Of a stretch of DNA of 30,831 nucleotides, positions 16,909 to 24,078 are shown in pieces (the first letter of the stretch is position 1; every line of letters begins with the position of its first letter). Origin of the DNA: a virus; the IMG/VR virus record IMGVR_UViG_3300023294_000063, positions 1-30,831 of that record, one strand, 5' to 3'. Under the pieces are notes generated by a model. The model had not been told where the DNA came from. It saw nothing but the letters and a program-made list of their open reading frames with translations, and made no database searches. The translations under genes were made by a program, and so were the position numbers.

Positions 16909-17395
16909 GTTCTTTTTTGATTTTAGTAAGTTCTTTTAAACGGTTAATTAATTTTTCCTTTTCCTCACCTAAATCAGCATTTTTCCACCTATTAAGTACA
17001 GTTTTCATTTCTTGTGAATTTTGTTGGAGTTTATTTGCTATTTTAGATATGGAGTCACCTTTTTTAGCTGATTTGGATGCTTTTTTATCCATAGTATCCT
17101 CATCCTCTTCTTCATTTAAACCATCGTATTTTCTTTGTTTTAAAGCTGATTGAATGGCATATACAGCATCTTGTTCACTATAACCATACCTTTTAGACAT
17201 GGCAGTGATAAAACGGGATAATGCTTTGGTTATTTCGGGGTTGATTGATTCTTTCATAAGGTCTTTAGTTATTTCTAATTCCTTATTTAATTTAGATTGT
17301 GCTGATGTTTTGTCTTTAATGTCTTCTGCGGTTTCTTCTGAGAGTATTGATTTTATTTCTGTTTGAATTTGGTGTCGTAATTCTGATTTTTTCAT
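16892..17395 (-). CDS. Leader-bearing virion-type protein with DAVYAI module
   Basis: This protein has 167 residues. Residues 1-20 (MKKSELRHQIQTEIKSILSE) form a charged helix ending LSE, a likely prohead-protease site. Residues 52-96 hold a module (core YGYSEQDAVYAI, end YDGLNEE) that aligns without gaps, 22 of 45 identical, with residues 211-255 of the 626-residue protein at 27328-29208. A Lys/Ser patch and a coiled coil fill the C-terminus. It is probably a capsid-internal or core-associated protein. It has an ATATTTATA motif 16 bases before its ATG and overlaps the membrane-protein gene downstream. Confidence 0.6.
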   Translation of the reverse strand: MKKSELRHQIQTEIKSILSEETAEDIKDKTSAQSKLNKELEITKDLMKESINPEITKALSRFITAMSKRYGYSEQDAVYAIQSALKQRKYDGLNEEEDEDTMDKKASKSAKKGDSISKIANKLQQNSQEMKTVLNRWKNADLGEEKEKLINRLKELTKIKKELEGLL

Positions 17396-17411
17396 TATGG
17401 TATATTTTTGT

Positions 17412-17420
17412 TATAAATAT
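17412..17420 (-). promoter_or_regulatory. ATATTTATA motif upstream of 17395
   Basis: The motif lies 16 bases before the ATG at 17395, just after the kinase stop. It may start the transcript leading into the membrane-protein and TerL genes. Confidence 0.45.
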
Positions 17421-17950
17421 CATGAAAAAATTGTTAGTTTAATTTGCTCTATACGTTCTTCAGTAGTTCCATATAGTGTGTTAAGGTTTTTAATACGATG
17501 GTTGTAACAATTTAGTAAATTATTAATTTCTAAATCAATTTTATTCCTATAATCTGGGTTTGTCTCCCGAACACCATTATCTTCAATTTCAACCCCTTTA
17601 GGTGAAATGTAAAAGATATAATCATATTCTCCTATTAATAGGGAAGCTAAGGCCTCAAAATCGTCTTTTTGATATATACTCATGGATGAGGATGATTTGG
17701 AGAAAGCCATAACATCAATTATAGTTCTATCTGTAATGATATCATCACACATCAATTCACAGGCTCGTTCAGCTAAAAAAACACATTGCCCTTTTAAAGT
17801 TGAATCTGTGTTTAATGGTATTCCCCTTCCCATTAAATATTTAGAACGTTCTGTTGTAAATGTGTAATCCTTAAATTCTGGTAGCTCCTTAAGAGCATTT
17901 ACTAAAGTAGTTTTGCCAATACTTTGAGTCCCGGTAAATCCTATCTTCAT
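17420..17950 (-). CDS. P-loop nucleotide kinase-like ATPase (NadR-kinase / AAA_28 type)
   Basis: This protein has 176 residues. The Walker A motif GTQSIGKT lies at residues 7-14 directly after the first beta strand (MKIGF). A TERSKYL stretch and an acidic 'DDIITDRTIIDVMAF' segment (about 68-82) match the small kinase fold seen in the NadR nicotinamide-riboside kinase domain and related phage ATPases. The size suits a single kinase domain. The substrate could be a nucleoside, nicotinamide riboside or a polynucleotide end; sequence alone does not tell. It lies in an accessory island with the FkbM methyltransferase, not with replication genes. Confidence 0.7.
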   Translation of the reverse strand: MKIGFTGTQSIGKTTLVNALKELPEFKDYTFTTERSKYLMGRGIPLNTDSTLKGQCVFLAERACELMCDDIITDRTIIDVMAFSKSSSSMSIYQKDDFEALASLLIGEYDYIFYISPKGVEIEDNGVRETNPDYRNKIDLEINNLLNCYNHRIKNLNTLYGTTEERIEQIKLTIFS

Positions 17951-17982
17951 ATTATATTTTTTAAAATGTTCATAATTTTAAT

Positions 17983-18669
17983 TTATTTCCAAAAATACAT
18001 AAAACTTTGGGCATATCCAAGGTGAATGTGATGGTTTTTATATCCTTTATAAGTTATACCTTTTATAAATTCTAACCTTATACTATTTCTTTCATTGTCC
18101 CCAATTTCAACATCTTCATGATATTCTATAAAGATTTTGCTTATTTTATCCCATGTTTCTTGTTTTACATTTTCAAATGAAGTTTTTTCGTGACCCTCAA
18201 TATCAACCTTCATATAGTCGATGTGGGTGATGTTATTATTTTCAAAAAAACTATCCAGTGTAAAACAGGGTCGGGGTACATCTTCCCACCAATTAGGCCA
18301 TTTTGGGATATCTATCTCACCGTTGAAGTTTGCAATGGCTATATTAAACACTTCCCAATTTTCACCTTTATTCATTTCAAGTGCTGCAAATACCCCAGGA
18401 TCTGGTTCAACACAATATAATTTAGAAGCACCTTTTAATTCAGCATTAATAGAAGACATACCAATATTTGCTCCTAAATCAAGGTAAACATCTCCGGGTT
18501 TGATTCCAGGACCTCTGGCATTTAACTCGTCATGTATTAAATTACCCCAAGCCATAGCTCCCTCCCAACCATAACGATTTGTTAAATCTGAAATATTACC
18601 TGATGTATCCCATTTAGTAATGTCGATTTGTTTTTTATCTTTAGTGTAGAATTGTTTACCCCTTACCAT
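17983..18669 (-). CDS. FkbM-family SAM-dependent methyltransferase
   Basis: This protein has 228 residues. SAM-binding motif I is DVYLDLGANIGMSS (60-73), the acidic strand-2 end is CVEPDP (86-91), and the FkbM hallmark DYMKVDIEGHE lies at 151-161. FkbM enzymes commonly O-methylate sugars or small hydroxylated substrates, so it may methylate a surface glycan or lipid of the host, or a phage component. There is no signal peptide, so it is cytoplasmic. It begins 2 bases after the stop of the 89-residue gene and is probably in one transcript with it. Complete for the family. Confidence 0.85.
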   Translation of the reverse strand: MVRGKQFYTKDKKQIDITKWDTSGNISDLTNRYGWEGAMAWGNLIHDELNARGPGIKPGDVYLDLGANIGMSSINAELKGASKLYCVEPDPGVFAALEMNKGENWEVFNIAIANFNGEIDIPKWPNWWEDVPRPCFTLDSFFENNNITHIDYMKVDIEGHEKTSFENVKQETWDKISKIFIEYHEDVEIGDNERNSIRLEFIKGITYKGYKNHHIHLGYAQSFMYFWK

Positions 18670-18671
18670 AG

Positions 18672-18941
18672 TTAATTTCTATATGTTATTCCCTTAGGTG
18701 GTGCTTGTTTGTAAAAAGGTAATCCTTCTCTCTCGGACATTATTTCAGTATATTCTTCAGCTCCATATTCAATGCCGTTTAAGTAAAATGATTTTTTCCA
18801 CTTTGAATCTTTATTTATAGGAACAATTGCGGGACCATCGTACCTATGATGTTTAAAATGTTTACTGTCTTTTGCCTTAATTAAATAGTGCCTAGCACCT
18901 TGATACTTAATTACTTTTTCTTCATATAACTTTTCGCTCAT
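18672..18941 (-). CDS. Small DGPA/NG-repeat protein
   Basis: This protein has 89 residues. The centre, HHRYDGPAIVPIN, then KSFYLNGIEYGAEEY, matches a repeat of the form 'R.DGPA...NG..x(W/Y).NG' that is frequent in phage and bacterial proteins of unknown function, here with a single unit. The remainder is basic and Lys/Glu-rich. No enzyme motif is visible. It lies directly before the FkbM methyltransferase (2-base gap) and may act with it; function unknown. Confidence 0.55.
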   Translation of the reverse strand: MSEKLYEEKVIKYQGARHYLIKAKDSKHFKHHRYDGPAIVPINKDSKWKKSFYLNGIEYGAEEYTEIMSEREGLPFYKQAPPKGITYRN

Positions 18942-19011
18942 AATATTTTAAAATAAGTTTTGATTTAATTCTTTTTATCTAGTATTCTTAGTATAGGTAA
19001 CCCTGGAACTA

Positions 19012-19800
19012 TTATACCTCGTTCAAAAATGATTCGGCCACATAAACACCCTGCGAACCCGCAACAGTGATCCCTCTAGCAGATAATGCGTCTCCTACAA
19101 AATGAACGTTAGGATATTTAGTTAAAGACAAATCCTTATAATTAACTAGGGGTTCTGCTGACAGATATTTTACTTCTGGTACATATACACCCCAATCATC
19201 TTTTAATGTAGGAAATACTTTTTTCATATCCTCTATAAAATCTTCAATATACGAGTAATAACCCCCCATTGTTTCTCTTACATATTCCATACCTGCTTCA
19301 TCTATTTGGGTAGCTGATACATTTTCACCTTCTGATGTTGTTGTAGGTTTACGTGTAGGACTATAATATAAACCTGTGCCTCCTATTTGTAATTTTTTAA
19401 CTACATCTCTTGACCACTCAAATGGGTTTTCTATTCCTTGAACCTCCATTAAAATTCCAAAATTTGTCATGTTGTTTCTAAAAGATTCATCCTTTTTAGC
19501 ATGACCATTATAGCTATGATTACCATATGTTTCCTCAACAGCAACATAGGCTGCGTTGTTGTTTGTACAGAATGAACGAAGTGATACTCCTTTATCCTCG
19601 TACTTACGATATAATTTGAAGTCATAGGATACATCAATCAATTTTTGAAAGTGTTTTTGTGGTGCTTCAAATCGAACACCTATTTGTACTGGTTTTGGTT
19701 CTGTAGGTAAGTCATATTTTTCAGCTAATTCTTTACCAAAGTCAATACCTGATTTGCCTACACCAAATATAAGTTTATCATATTTTATTGTTTCTTTCAT
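19012..19800 (-). CDS. FAD-dependent dehydrogenase, C-terminal piece of a split gene
   Basis: This protein has 262 residues from an ATG at 19800. It has no N-terminal Rossmann motif but starts with KYDKLIFGVGKSG, a strand that normally follows the FAD-domain 'xxxADxLIxAxGRSG' region, and ends PNVHFVGDALSARGITVAGS then GVYVAESFL, the usual C-terminal FAD-closing motif of COG2509-type dehydrogenases. The missing first part is encoded at 20848-21390. Together they give about 440 residues, a full-length enzyme. The gap is filled by endonuclease and GNAT genes. It may be made as a separate chain that pairs with the N-terminal chain, or the enzyme may be dead. The GNAT stop is in the same frame 12 bases upstream. 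Confidence 0.8.
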   Translation of the reverse strand: MKETIKYDKLIFGVGKSGIDFGKELAEKYDLPTEPKPVQIGVRFEAPQKHFQKLIDVSYDFKLYRKYEDKGVSLRSFCTNNNAAYVAVEETYGNHSYNGHAKKDESFRNNMTNFGILMEVQGIENPFEWSRDVVKKLQIGGTGLYYSPTRKPTTTSEGENVSATQIDEAGMEYVRETMGGYYSYIEDFIEDMKKVFPTLKDDWGVYVPEVKYLSAEPLVNYKDLSLTKYPNVHFVGDALSARGITVAGSQGVYVAESFLNEV

Positions 19801-20850
19801 ATCTATTTGTTTTTATATATCTCTAACCATGAAAATTTCATCTCCCCCAAATGAAGATAAATCTGGTTTTGTTTTAAATCCAAATTTAGAATAAAACTTT
19901 ATTAGTTCTTCTTGAGTAAAATTTGTTTTAGTATCATAATGCCCACCTACGGATGCTCTAAGAGCAATAGGTATATCATTTTCTTCAGAGTATTTAATAG
20001 CACTTTTCAGTATATCAGTTCCATATCCTTTTCCTTGAGATTGAGGGGAAATTGAAATATCATCTATGAATAAAGCTTCTCCACCATCAGATAATTGTTC
20101 TAAACCAAACTCTATAGTTCCATAAGGTTTAGAAATTTTTACATAATTTCCAGTTTCATAAAATTCATAAGATCTACCCCAATCAATATTTTCTATTAAA
20201 AATTTTATAACTTCTTCTTTTATTAGTTTTTTTATTTTATTTTCCATTTTTTATATGTTTTAGCTTTCCCTTTGATTAAATTATATATTCCTTTATATTT
20301 AAAATTATATCTATTTTGGAAATCATATCTTATCCCTTCAAATATCTCTTGAGTTTCTATATTATAAAATTTATATATAGTTGGATCAGCAAATTTAATT
20401 TTTGTTTCTATAGTATGTTTAGGTTTTCCAATTTGTTTTTGATTTTTAGTTTTTCTTACTTTTTCACTCATTTTCCAACCCTTAGGTGAACCTATTTTTA
20501 TTCCAGGTTTTTTAATTCTTATAGTTCCCTTATCTTTCCTAACTTTGGTTCTATTTTGTTTTTTACCTATTTTTTGTTTTCTAATTAACTCTATAACTTC
20601 ATCAGAATGTTTTTCTAAACCTCCACCTCCTTTATTTTTGTTAATTAGATCAAAACCCCAACCTTTTAATTGTTCTATCCAGTAACATTCCCAAAACTTC
20701 CAATTTTCTTTATTAACTTCATCTATAATATTAAAACTAATAGAATCTTTATATTCTCTTAACCAATCTGCTTTTCTAGATTTAGGATTTTTTGTTTTAC
20801 CTATATAGAATGGAATATTATTTCTTTCTAGAGAGTAAATAAACACTCTA
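19801..20850 (-). mobile_element. Endonuclease-GNAT insertion splitting the dehydrogenase gene
   Basis: About 1.05 kb lies between the codons for EYEPYKK (then TAG) of the N-terminal piece and MKETIKYDKL of the C-terminal piece. It holds only a GIY-YIG homing-endonuclease gene and a GNAT gene, overlapping by 16 bases. The endonuclease starts inside the end of the first piece in another frame, and only 12 bases follow the GNAT stop. There is no room for a group I or II intron core outside the genes, so this looks like free-standing homing-endonuclease insertion with gene splitting. The exact borders are inferred. Confidence 0.7.
19813..20247 (-). CDS. GNAT-family N-acetyltransferase with leader-like N-terminus
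   Basis: This protein has 144 residues. The acetyl-CoA-binding motif SPQSQGKGYG is at 67-76, followed by a helix (TDILKSAIKYSEEN), a strand ALRAS, and the FYSKFGF motif at 118-124, the standard GNAT order. The first 19 residues (MENKIKKLIKEEVIKFLIE) are not part of the fold; they look like the charged helices ending in L-I-E at the start of other proteins here, so it may be packaged and trimmed by the prohead protease. Acceptor unknown. It overlaps the GIY-YIG gene by 16 bases and probably moved with it into the dehydrogenase gene. Confidence 0.85.
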   Translation of the reverse strand: MENKIKKLIKEEVIKFLIENIDWGRSYEFYETGNYVKISKPYGTIEFGLEQLSDGGEALFIDDISISPQSQGKGYGTDILKSAIKYSEENDIPIALRASVGGHYDTKTNFTQEELIKFYSKFGFKTKPDLSSFGGDEIFMVRDI

Positions 20851-20879
20851 TTTTTTATATGGTTCGTATTCAATTTCAT
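20232..20879 (-). CDS. GIY-YIG homing endonuclease
   Basis: From the ATG at 20879 it has 215 residues (a TTG at 20888 is an alternative). GIY-YIG core: FIYSL (13-17) and FYIGKT (24-29), Arg35, the metal-binding Glu in WECYWIEQL (Glu64) and LINKNKGGGG (79-87), all in order. The C-terminal half is highly basic, with KPKHTIETKIK and a YNFKYKGIYNLIKGK then TYKKWKIK end, resembling NUMOD-type DNA-recognition segments. Its start overlaps the end of the dehydrogenase N-terminal piece in another frame. It is complete, so probably active or recently so. Confidence 0.88.
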   Translation of the reverse strand: MKLNTNHIKNRVFIYSLERNNIPFYIGKTKNPKSRKADWLREYKDSISFNIIDEVNKENWKFWECYWIEQLKGWGFDLINKNKGGGGLEKHSDEVIELIRKQKIGKKQNRTKVRKDKGTIRIKKPGIKIGSPKGWKMSEKVRKTKNQKQIGKPKHTIETKIKFADPTIYKFYNIETQEIFEGIRYDFQNRYNFKYKGIYNLIKGKAKTYKKWKIK

Positions 20880-21390
20880 TTGTATCAAAGTTTATATTTG
20901 TTACCTTATGTTCCCATAAGAAATTAACGTTCTTCGATAATAAATATGTATACCAGTTCTTTCCTATACAAGAAAGGTAATCAGTACCAACATGCCATAC
21001 TGGGAATAATCTTAATCCAAAGTGTGGTTTAATAAAATCCGGTTCTTCTTTTGGATCTGAACATTGTACTTCTTCAGGTTTTGGGTGGAAACGTTTAAAA
21101 TTTGCTATTACTTGATCAAATAAATTCATGGATTTTTCCTCACCACAATATTTACTTAATTGACCCCCAATTGATGTGTGGTAGGTTAATTTACCATCAC
21201 TCCAACCACCAGCTCCTAAGAAACCTTCCATTACTTCAGAATATTCTCTTCGGTATGGATCTTTACCCATATCAATGATAGTTATTAATTCTCCAGGATA
21301 ACCATTATCTACTAATTTGGTAGCAGCGTTTACTCCTGCAACACCTGCACCTACTATTACTATTTTTTCTTGCATTAGTTTTACCATCAT
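20848..21390 (-). CDS. FAD-dependent dehydrogenase, N-terminal piece of a split gene
   Basis: This piece has 180 residues. The Rossmann FAD-binding motif VIVGAGVAGVNAA lies at residues 11-23, followed by a GFLGAGGWSDGKLTYHTSIG segment (57-75), typical of COG2509-type dehydrogenases. It stops at TAG after EYEPYKK, just where the rest of the enzyme (19012-19800) should continue. A start at 21375 (MQEKIVIVGAG) is at least as likely as 21390, because it puts the dinucleotide fold right at the N-terminus as usual. A strong terminator lies 22 bases upstream, so transcription must begin in the short gap or come by read-through. In isolation this piece holds FAD-binding but not the complete active site. 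Confidence 0.8.
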   Translation of the reverse strand: MMVKLMQEKIVIVGAGVAGVNAATKLVDNGYPGELITIIDMGKDPYRREYSEVMEGFLGAGGWSDGKLTYHTSIGGQLSKYCGEEKSMNLFDQVIANFKRFHPKPEEVQCSDPKEEPDFIKPHFGLRLFPVWHVGTDYLSCIGKNWYTYLLSKNVNFLWEHKVTNINFDTNEIEYEPYKK

Positions 21391-21412
21391 TTATTTACGT
21401 TAAGATACGAAC

Positions 21413-21449
21413 AAAAAGTGACATCTCCAAATTATTTGGTAGATGCCAC
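21413..21449 (-). terminator. Strong terminator before the split dehydrogenase
   Basis: On the minus strand GTGGCATCT-A-CCAAA pairs with TTTGG-AGATGTCAC around a TAA loop (14 bp, one bulged A, one G-T pair), followed by TTTTT (21413-21417). It closes the operon of the 109-residue acidic protein and LRR genes and isolates the accessory island. The rest of the 139-base gap shows nothing further. Confidence 0.8.
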
Positions 21450-21529
21450 AGATATCTATTATTATTTTTAAAATCGAATGGGCTATGAATCCATTCTATA
21501 AGTTTTTTTGTTTGTATTATGGTATTTTA

Positions 21530-21859
21530 TTATTCATCACCAAAAGGAGTATATCCTTCTTCTGAATCGTCATATTCTTGGGGGTTTCGGAGTTGTTGTC
21601 CTGAGGAGTTGTAGTAATATTCACCATCAAACCATTCGTAACTATCTGAGGGTGGGTAATATTTTTCTTCCATGTTAGATGTATCAAATTCGTCATACTC
21701 CCCATCGTATTCAACTTCCCCTCTATCTGCTTTATCAAACCATTCTTCTTCTTCTACTTGTCCAAAATCCCCAGCATCCATACGATCTTCTAAATCATCA
21801 TCGGGTTGGGGGGTTTTTACTTCTGCTAAGTATTTTCTAAATGCTGTTAATTCTTTCAT
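21530..21859 (-). CDS. Small, highly acidic leader-bearing protein
   Basis: This protein has 109 residues. Residues 1-13 (MKELTAFRKYLAE) match the short charged leader with L-A-E seen in neighbours, a probable prohead-protease site. The rest is very rich in Asp, Glu, Tyr and Gly (for example YDGEYDEFD) and almost without Lys or Arg. No fold is recognised. An acidic packaged protein could balance charge or mimic DNA, but that is speculation. It starts 16 bases after the LRR gene stop and is followed by a terminator. Confidence 0.5.
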   Translation of the reverse strand: MKELTAFRKYLAEVKTPQPDDDLEDRMDAGDFGQVEEEEWFDKADRGEVEYDGEYDEFDTSNMEEKYYPPSDSYEWFDGEYYYNSSGQQLRNPQEYDDSEEGYTPFGDE

Positions 21860-21875
21860 TTTAGTTTTATTATAA

Positions 21876-22403
21876 TTATATATAAATATTACCTTTTACA
21901 CTAGGTACCATTTGTTTGATTTGTTCTTTACTATATTTTTCAGAGATGGGGGTATTAAGTAAATAAAGATCACCTCCTACTGTTAAGCCTTGGGGGAGGG
22001 AGGTTATTAGAGTATTTCTTAAATTAAGACTACCTCCTACTGTTAAACCTTGAGGTAGGGTGGTTATTGGGGTATTTCTTAAATCAAGAGAACCTCCTAC
22101 TGTTAAACCTTGAGGTAGGGTGGTTATTGGGGTATTACTTAAATAAAGATCATCTCCTACTGTTAAACCTTGAGGTAGGGAGGTTATTGGGGTATTATTT
22201 AAATAAAGAGTACGTCCTACTGTTAAACCTTGAGGGAGGGTGGTTATTGGTGTACTTGACAAATCAAGATCACCTTTACCTCCATCCTTCATGTATTGTT
22301 GAATCTTCTTTTGAGTAGCAATTAAATAGTTCTTAGAGCGTTCTTCTTTGGAACGTCTAGGGACTAGGATTTTATTTTCTAATATGTCTATTAATTTTAT
22401 CAT
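21876..22403 (-). CDS. Leucine-rich-repeat protein, 5-repeat paralogue
   Basis: This protein has 175 residues: a 52-residue cap (MIKLIDILENKIL, then KNYLIATQKKIQQYMKDG), five exact 20-residue LRR units of the form ITxLPQGLTVGGxLxLxNTP, and a 23-residue tail (SKEQIKQMV). Cap and tail are nearly the same as in the 11-repeat gene just upstream, so they are tandem duplicates that differ in repeat number. The cap includes I-L-E at residues 7-9, a possible prohead-protease site. LRR solenoids bind proteins; the partner is unknown. It overlaps the upstream paralogue by 4 bases (ATGA). Confidence 0.8.
   Translation of the reverse strand: MIKLIDILENKILVPRRSKEERSKNYLIATQKKIQQYMKDGGKGDLDLSSTPITTLPQGLTVGRTLYLNNTPITSLPQGLTVGDDLYLSNTPITTLPQGLTVGGSLDLRNTPITTLPQGLTVGGSLNLRNTLITSLPQGLTVGGDLYLLNTPISEKYSKEQIKQMVPSVKGNIYI
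21948..22247. repeat. 60-bp LRR-coding tandem repeats (5 units)
   Basis: Five 60-bp units encode the LRRs of the shorter paralogue. They are in-frame coding repeats with a shared TLPQGLTVG core, not a CRISPR array. Confidence 0.85.
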
Positions 22404-23290
22404 TTTATATAAATATCACCTTTAACTCCAGGTACCATTTGTTGAATTTGTTCTTTGCTATATTTTTTAGAAAGTGGGGTATTTCTTAAATCAAGATAAC
22501 CTCCTACTGTTAAATCTTGAGGTAGGGAGGTTATTTTAGCCCGAGATAAATGAAGATTACCTCCTACTTTTAAATCTTGAGGTAGGGAGGTTATTGGGGT
22601 ATCAGTTAAATGAAGATTACCTCCTACTTTTAAACCTTGAGGTAGGGAGGTTATTTTAGCCCAAGATAAATGAAGATTACCTCCTACTTTTAAACCTTGA
22701 GGTAGGGAGGTTATTGGGGTATCAGTTAAATCAAGATTACCTCCTACTTTTAAACCTTGAGGTAGGGAGGTTATTGGGGTATTAGTTAAATCAAGATTAC
22801 CTTCTACTCTTAAACCTTGAGGTAGGGAGGTAATTGGTGTATCAGTTAAATGAAGATCACCTCCCACTGTTAAATCTTGAGGTAGGGAGGTTATTTTAGC
22901 CCGAGATAAATGAAGATTACCTCCTACTTTTAAATCTTGAGGTAGGGAGGTTATTGGGGTATCAGTTAAATGAAGATTACCTCCTACTTTTAAACCTTGA
23001 GGTAGGGAGGTTATTTTAGCCCAAGATAAATGAAGATTACCTCCTACTTTTAACCCTTGAGGTAGGGAGGTTATTGGGGTATTTCTTAAATGAAGATTAC
23101 CTCCTACTTTTAACCCTTGAGGTAGGGAGGTTATTGGGGTATCAGTTAAATTAAGATCACCTTTACTCCCATCCTTCATATATTGTTGGATTTTCTTTTG
23201 AGTAGCAATTAAATAATTCTTAGAACGTTCTTCAGGGGAGCGTCTTGTAACAAGTATTTTATTTTCTAATATGTCTATTAGTTTAATCAT
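22400..23290 (-). CDS. Leucine-rich-repeat protein, 11-repeat paralogue
   Basis: This protein has 296 residues: a 52-residue N-terminal cap with I-L-E at 7-9, eleven 20-residue LRR units (ITSLPQGLKVGGNLHLTDTP type), and a 24-residue tail (KKYSKEQIQQMVPG). Variable positions at the unit end alternate TDTP, SWAK, SRAK and RNTP; one block of units recurs after six units, showing recent internal duplication. Such T/S-LPQGLxVGG repeats occur in many phages, often linked to WCT-motif proteins as here (its start overlaps the stop of the WCT gene, TAATG). It probably forms a binding solenoid, possibly carried in the capsid. Confidence 0.82.
   Translation of the reverse strand: MIKLIDILENKILVTRRSPEERSKNYLIATQKKIQQYMKDGSKGDLNLTDTPITSLPQGLKVGGNLHLRNTPITSLPQGLKVGGNLHLSWAKITSLPQGLKVGGNLHLTDTPITSLPQDLKVGGNLHLSRAKITSLPQDLTVGGDLHLTDTPITSLPQGLRVEGNLDLTNTPITSLPQGLKVGGNLDLTDTPITSLPQGLKVGGNLHLSWAKITSLPQGLKVGGNLHLTDTPITSLPQDLKVGGNLHLSRAKITSLPQDLTVGGYLDLRNTPLSKKYSKEQIQQMVPGVKGDIYIK
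22475..23134. repeat. 60-bp LRR-coding tandem repeats (11 units) with a 360-bp duplication
   Basis: Eleven 60-bp units. Units at 22501-22680 match those at 22861-23040 almost base for base (the 22561-22680 and 22921-23040 stretches look identical), a 360-bp period. This indicates duplication of a block within the array. Confidence 0.85.
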
Positions 23291-24039
23291 TATGAAATTC
23301 CTATTATATTAGTATATTCTTTTATATCGTTAGATGAAATTTGTTTATCTAACCCATCATACCCATCAATTCCCCCATTATCTAATACCGCCAAAGCAAC
23401 AACTACTAAATTCTTCCAAGTTTTTGGAAATTTATCTTGAAGTTGATTTATCATTTGCTGTGACTTTACTTTAACATAATAAAAAGTTACATTATTTGTA
23501 TAGTAATAATCATTAAAGTGATCGGGGGCTTTATATGTTGTACACCATGAAGAATCTTTTCCACCATCCCCACAGTCTCTAAATGCAAATTGGGATAATC
23601 CAAGTTTACGAGATGCTTCGTGGGTGTGGGGGGACATTATTAATAGGTCTGAATTCTCTAATACAGTATCGTAGTCGGATTCTAATTCTTTGGTGGATAT
23701 GTTTTCTCCGGCGTTGTTTATTTGGTCAACTTCATCTTGAAGGGCTTTAAAGGATTTAATTTGGTAAATATCTTTGGTTTTTGTTTTACCTTTTTCTAAG
23801 AGTGTATTGAACTCTTCAATGGTGTTTCTTAAATCGTCTATATCTGTAATTTGTTTTTCTACCCATTGTTTCGCCATCCACCCCACATACTTACGTGTTG
23901 GGGAAGGGTCTATATCAGTTAATATTTTTAACTCCTCTTGGGTTAGTTTATCTGAATCAACATATTGTTTGGCCTGTCTTATGTTTTCTAATATTGAATG
24001 TTTGTTTTCAATTAATAGTTTTGAATAATTAAATTTCAT
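23290..24039 (-). CDS. Phage WCT-motif protein, unknown function
   Basis: This protein has 249 residues. It opens MKFNYSKLLIENKHSILENI, with L-I-E and I-L-E sites (9-11, 16-18) as in other leader-bearing proteins. Residues 38-62 include TDIDPSPTRKYVGWMAKQW. Residues 150-190 contain DSSWCTTYKAPDHFNDYYY and FYYVKV; I associate the 'WCT(A/T)...F..Y......YY(I/V)' pattern with a widespread uncharacterised phage family frequently joined to the LPxxLxVGG LRRs. Here it is in the same operon as two LRR genes. No catalytic activity can be assigned with confidence. Confidence 0.65.
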   Translation of the reverse strand: MKFNYSKLLIENKHSILENIRQAKQYVDSDKLTQEELKILTDIDPSPTRKYVGWMAKQWVEKQITDIDDLRNTIEEFNTLLEKGKTKTKDIYQIKSFKALQDEVDQINNAGENISTKELESDYDTVLENSDLLIMSPHTHEASRKLGLSQFAFRDCGDGGKDSSWCTTYKAPDHFNDYYYTNNVTFYYVKVKSQQMINQLQDKFPKTWKNLVVVALAVLDNGGIDGYDGLDKQISSNDIKEYTNIIGIS

Positions 24040-24078
24040 ATTGTTGTTTTTTATATAATATGTTGACTATTGAATAGG

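Noticed and set aside
18942-19011. Possible hairpin in the gap (two TAGTAT copies)
   Set aside because: The copies are direct, not inverted, repeats, and no stem with T-run forms.
19801-20850. Group I intron in the dehydrogenase gene
   Set aside because: The endonuclease gene begins inside the upstream coding piece and only 12 bases follow the GNAT stop; there is no room for a catalytic intron core outside the genes, and a GNAT is not typical intron cargo.
21517-21738. Minus-strand frame of 73 codons overlapping the acidic 109-residue gene
   Set aside because: It is a frame-shifted shadow with no leader signal; the acidic frame has the conserved leader and better coding character.
21948-23134. 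Possible CRISPR-like array of 60-bp repeats
   Set aside because: The repeats are contiguous with no unique spacers, stay in frame, and encode exact 20-residue leucine-rich repeats.
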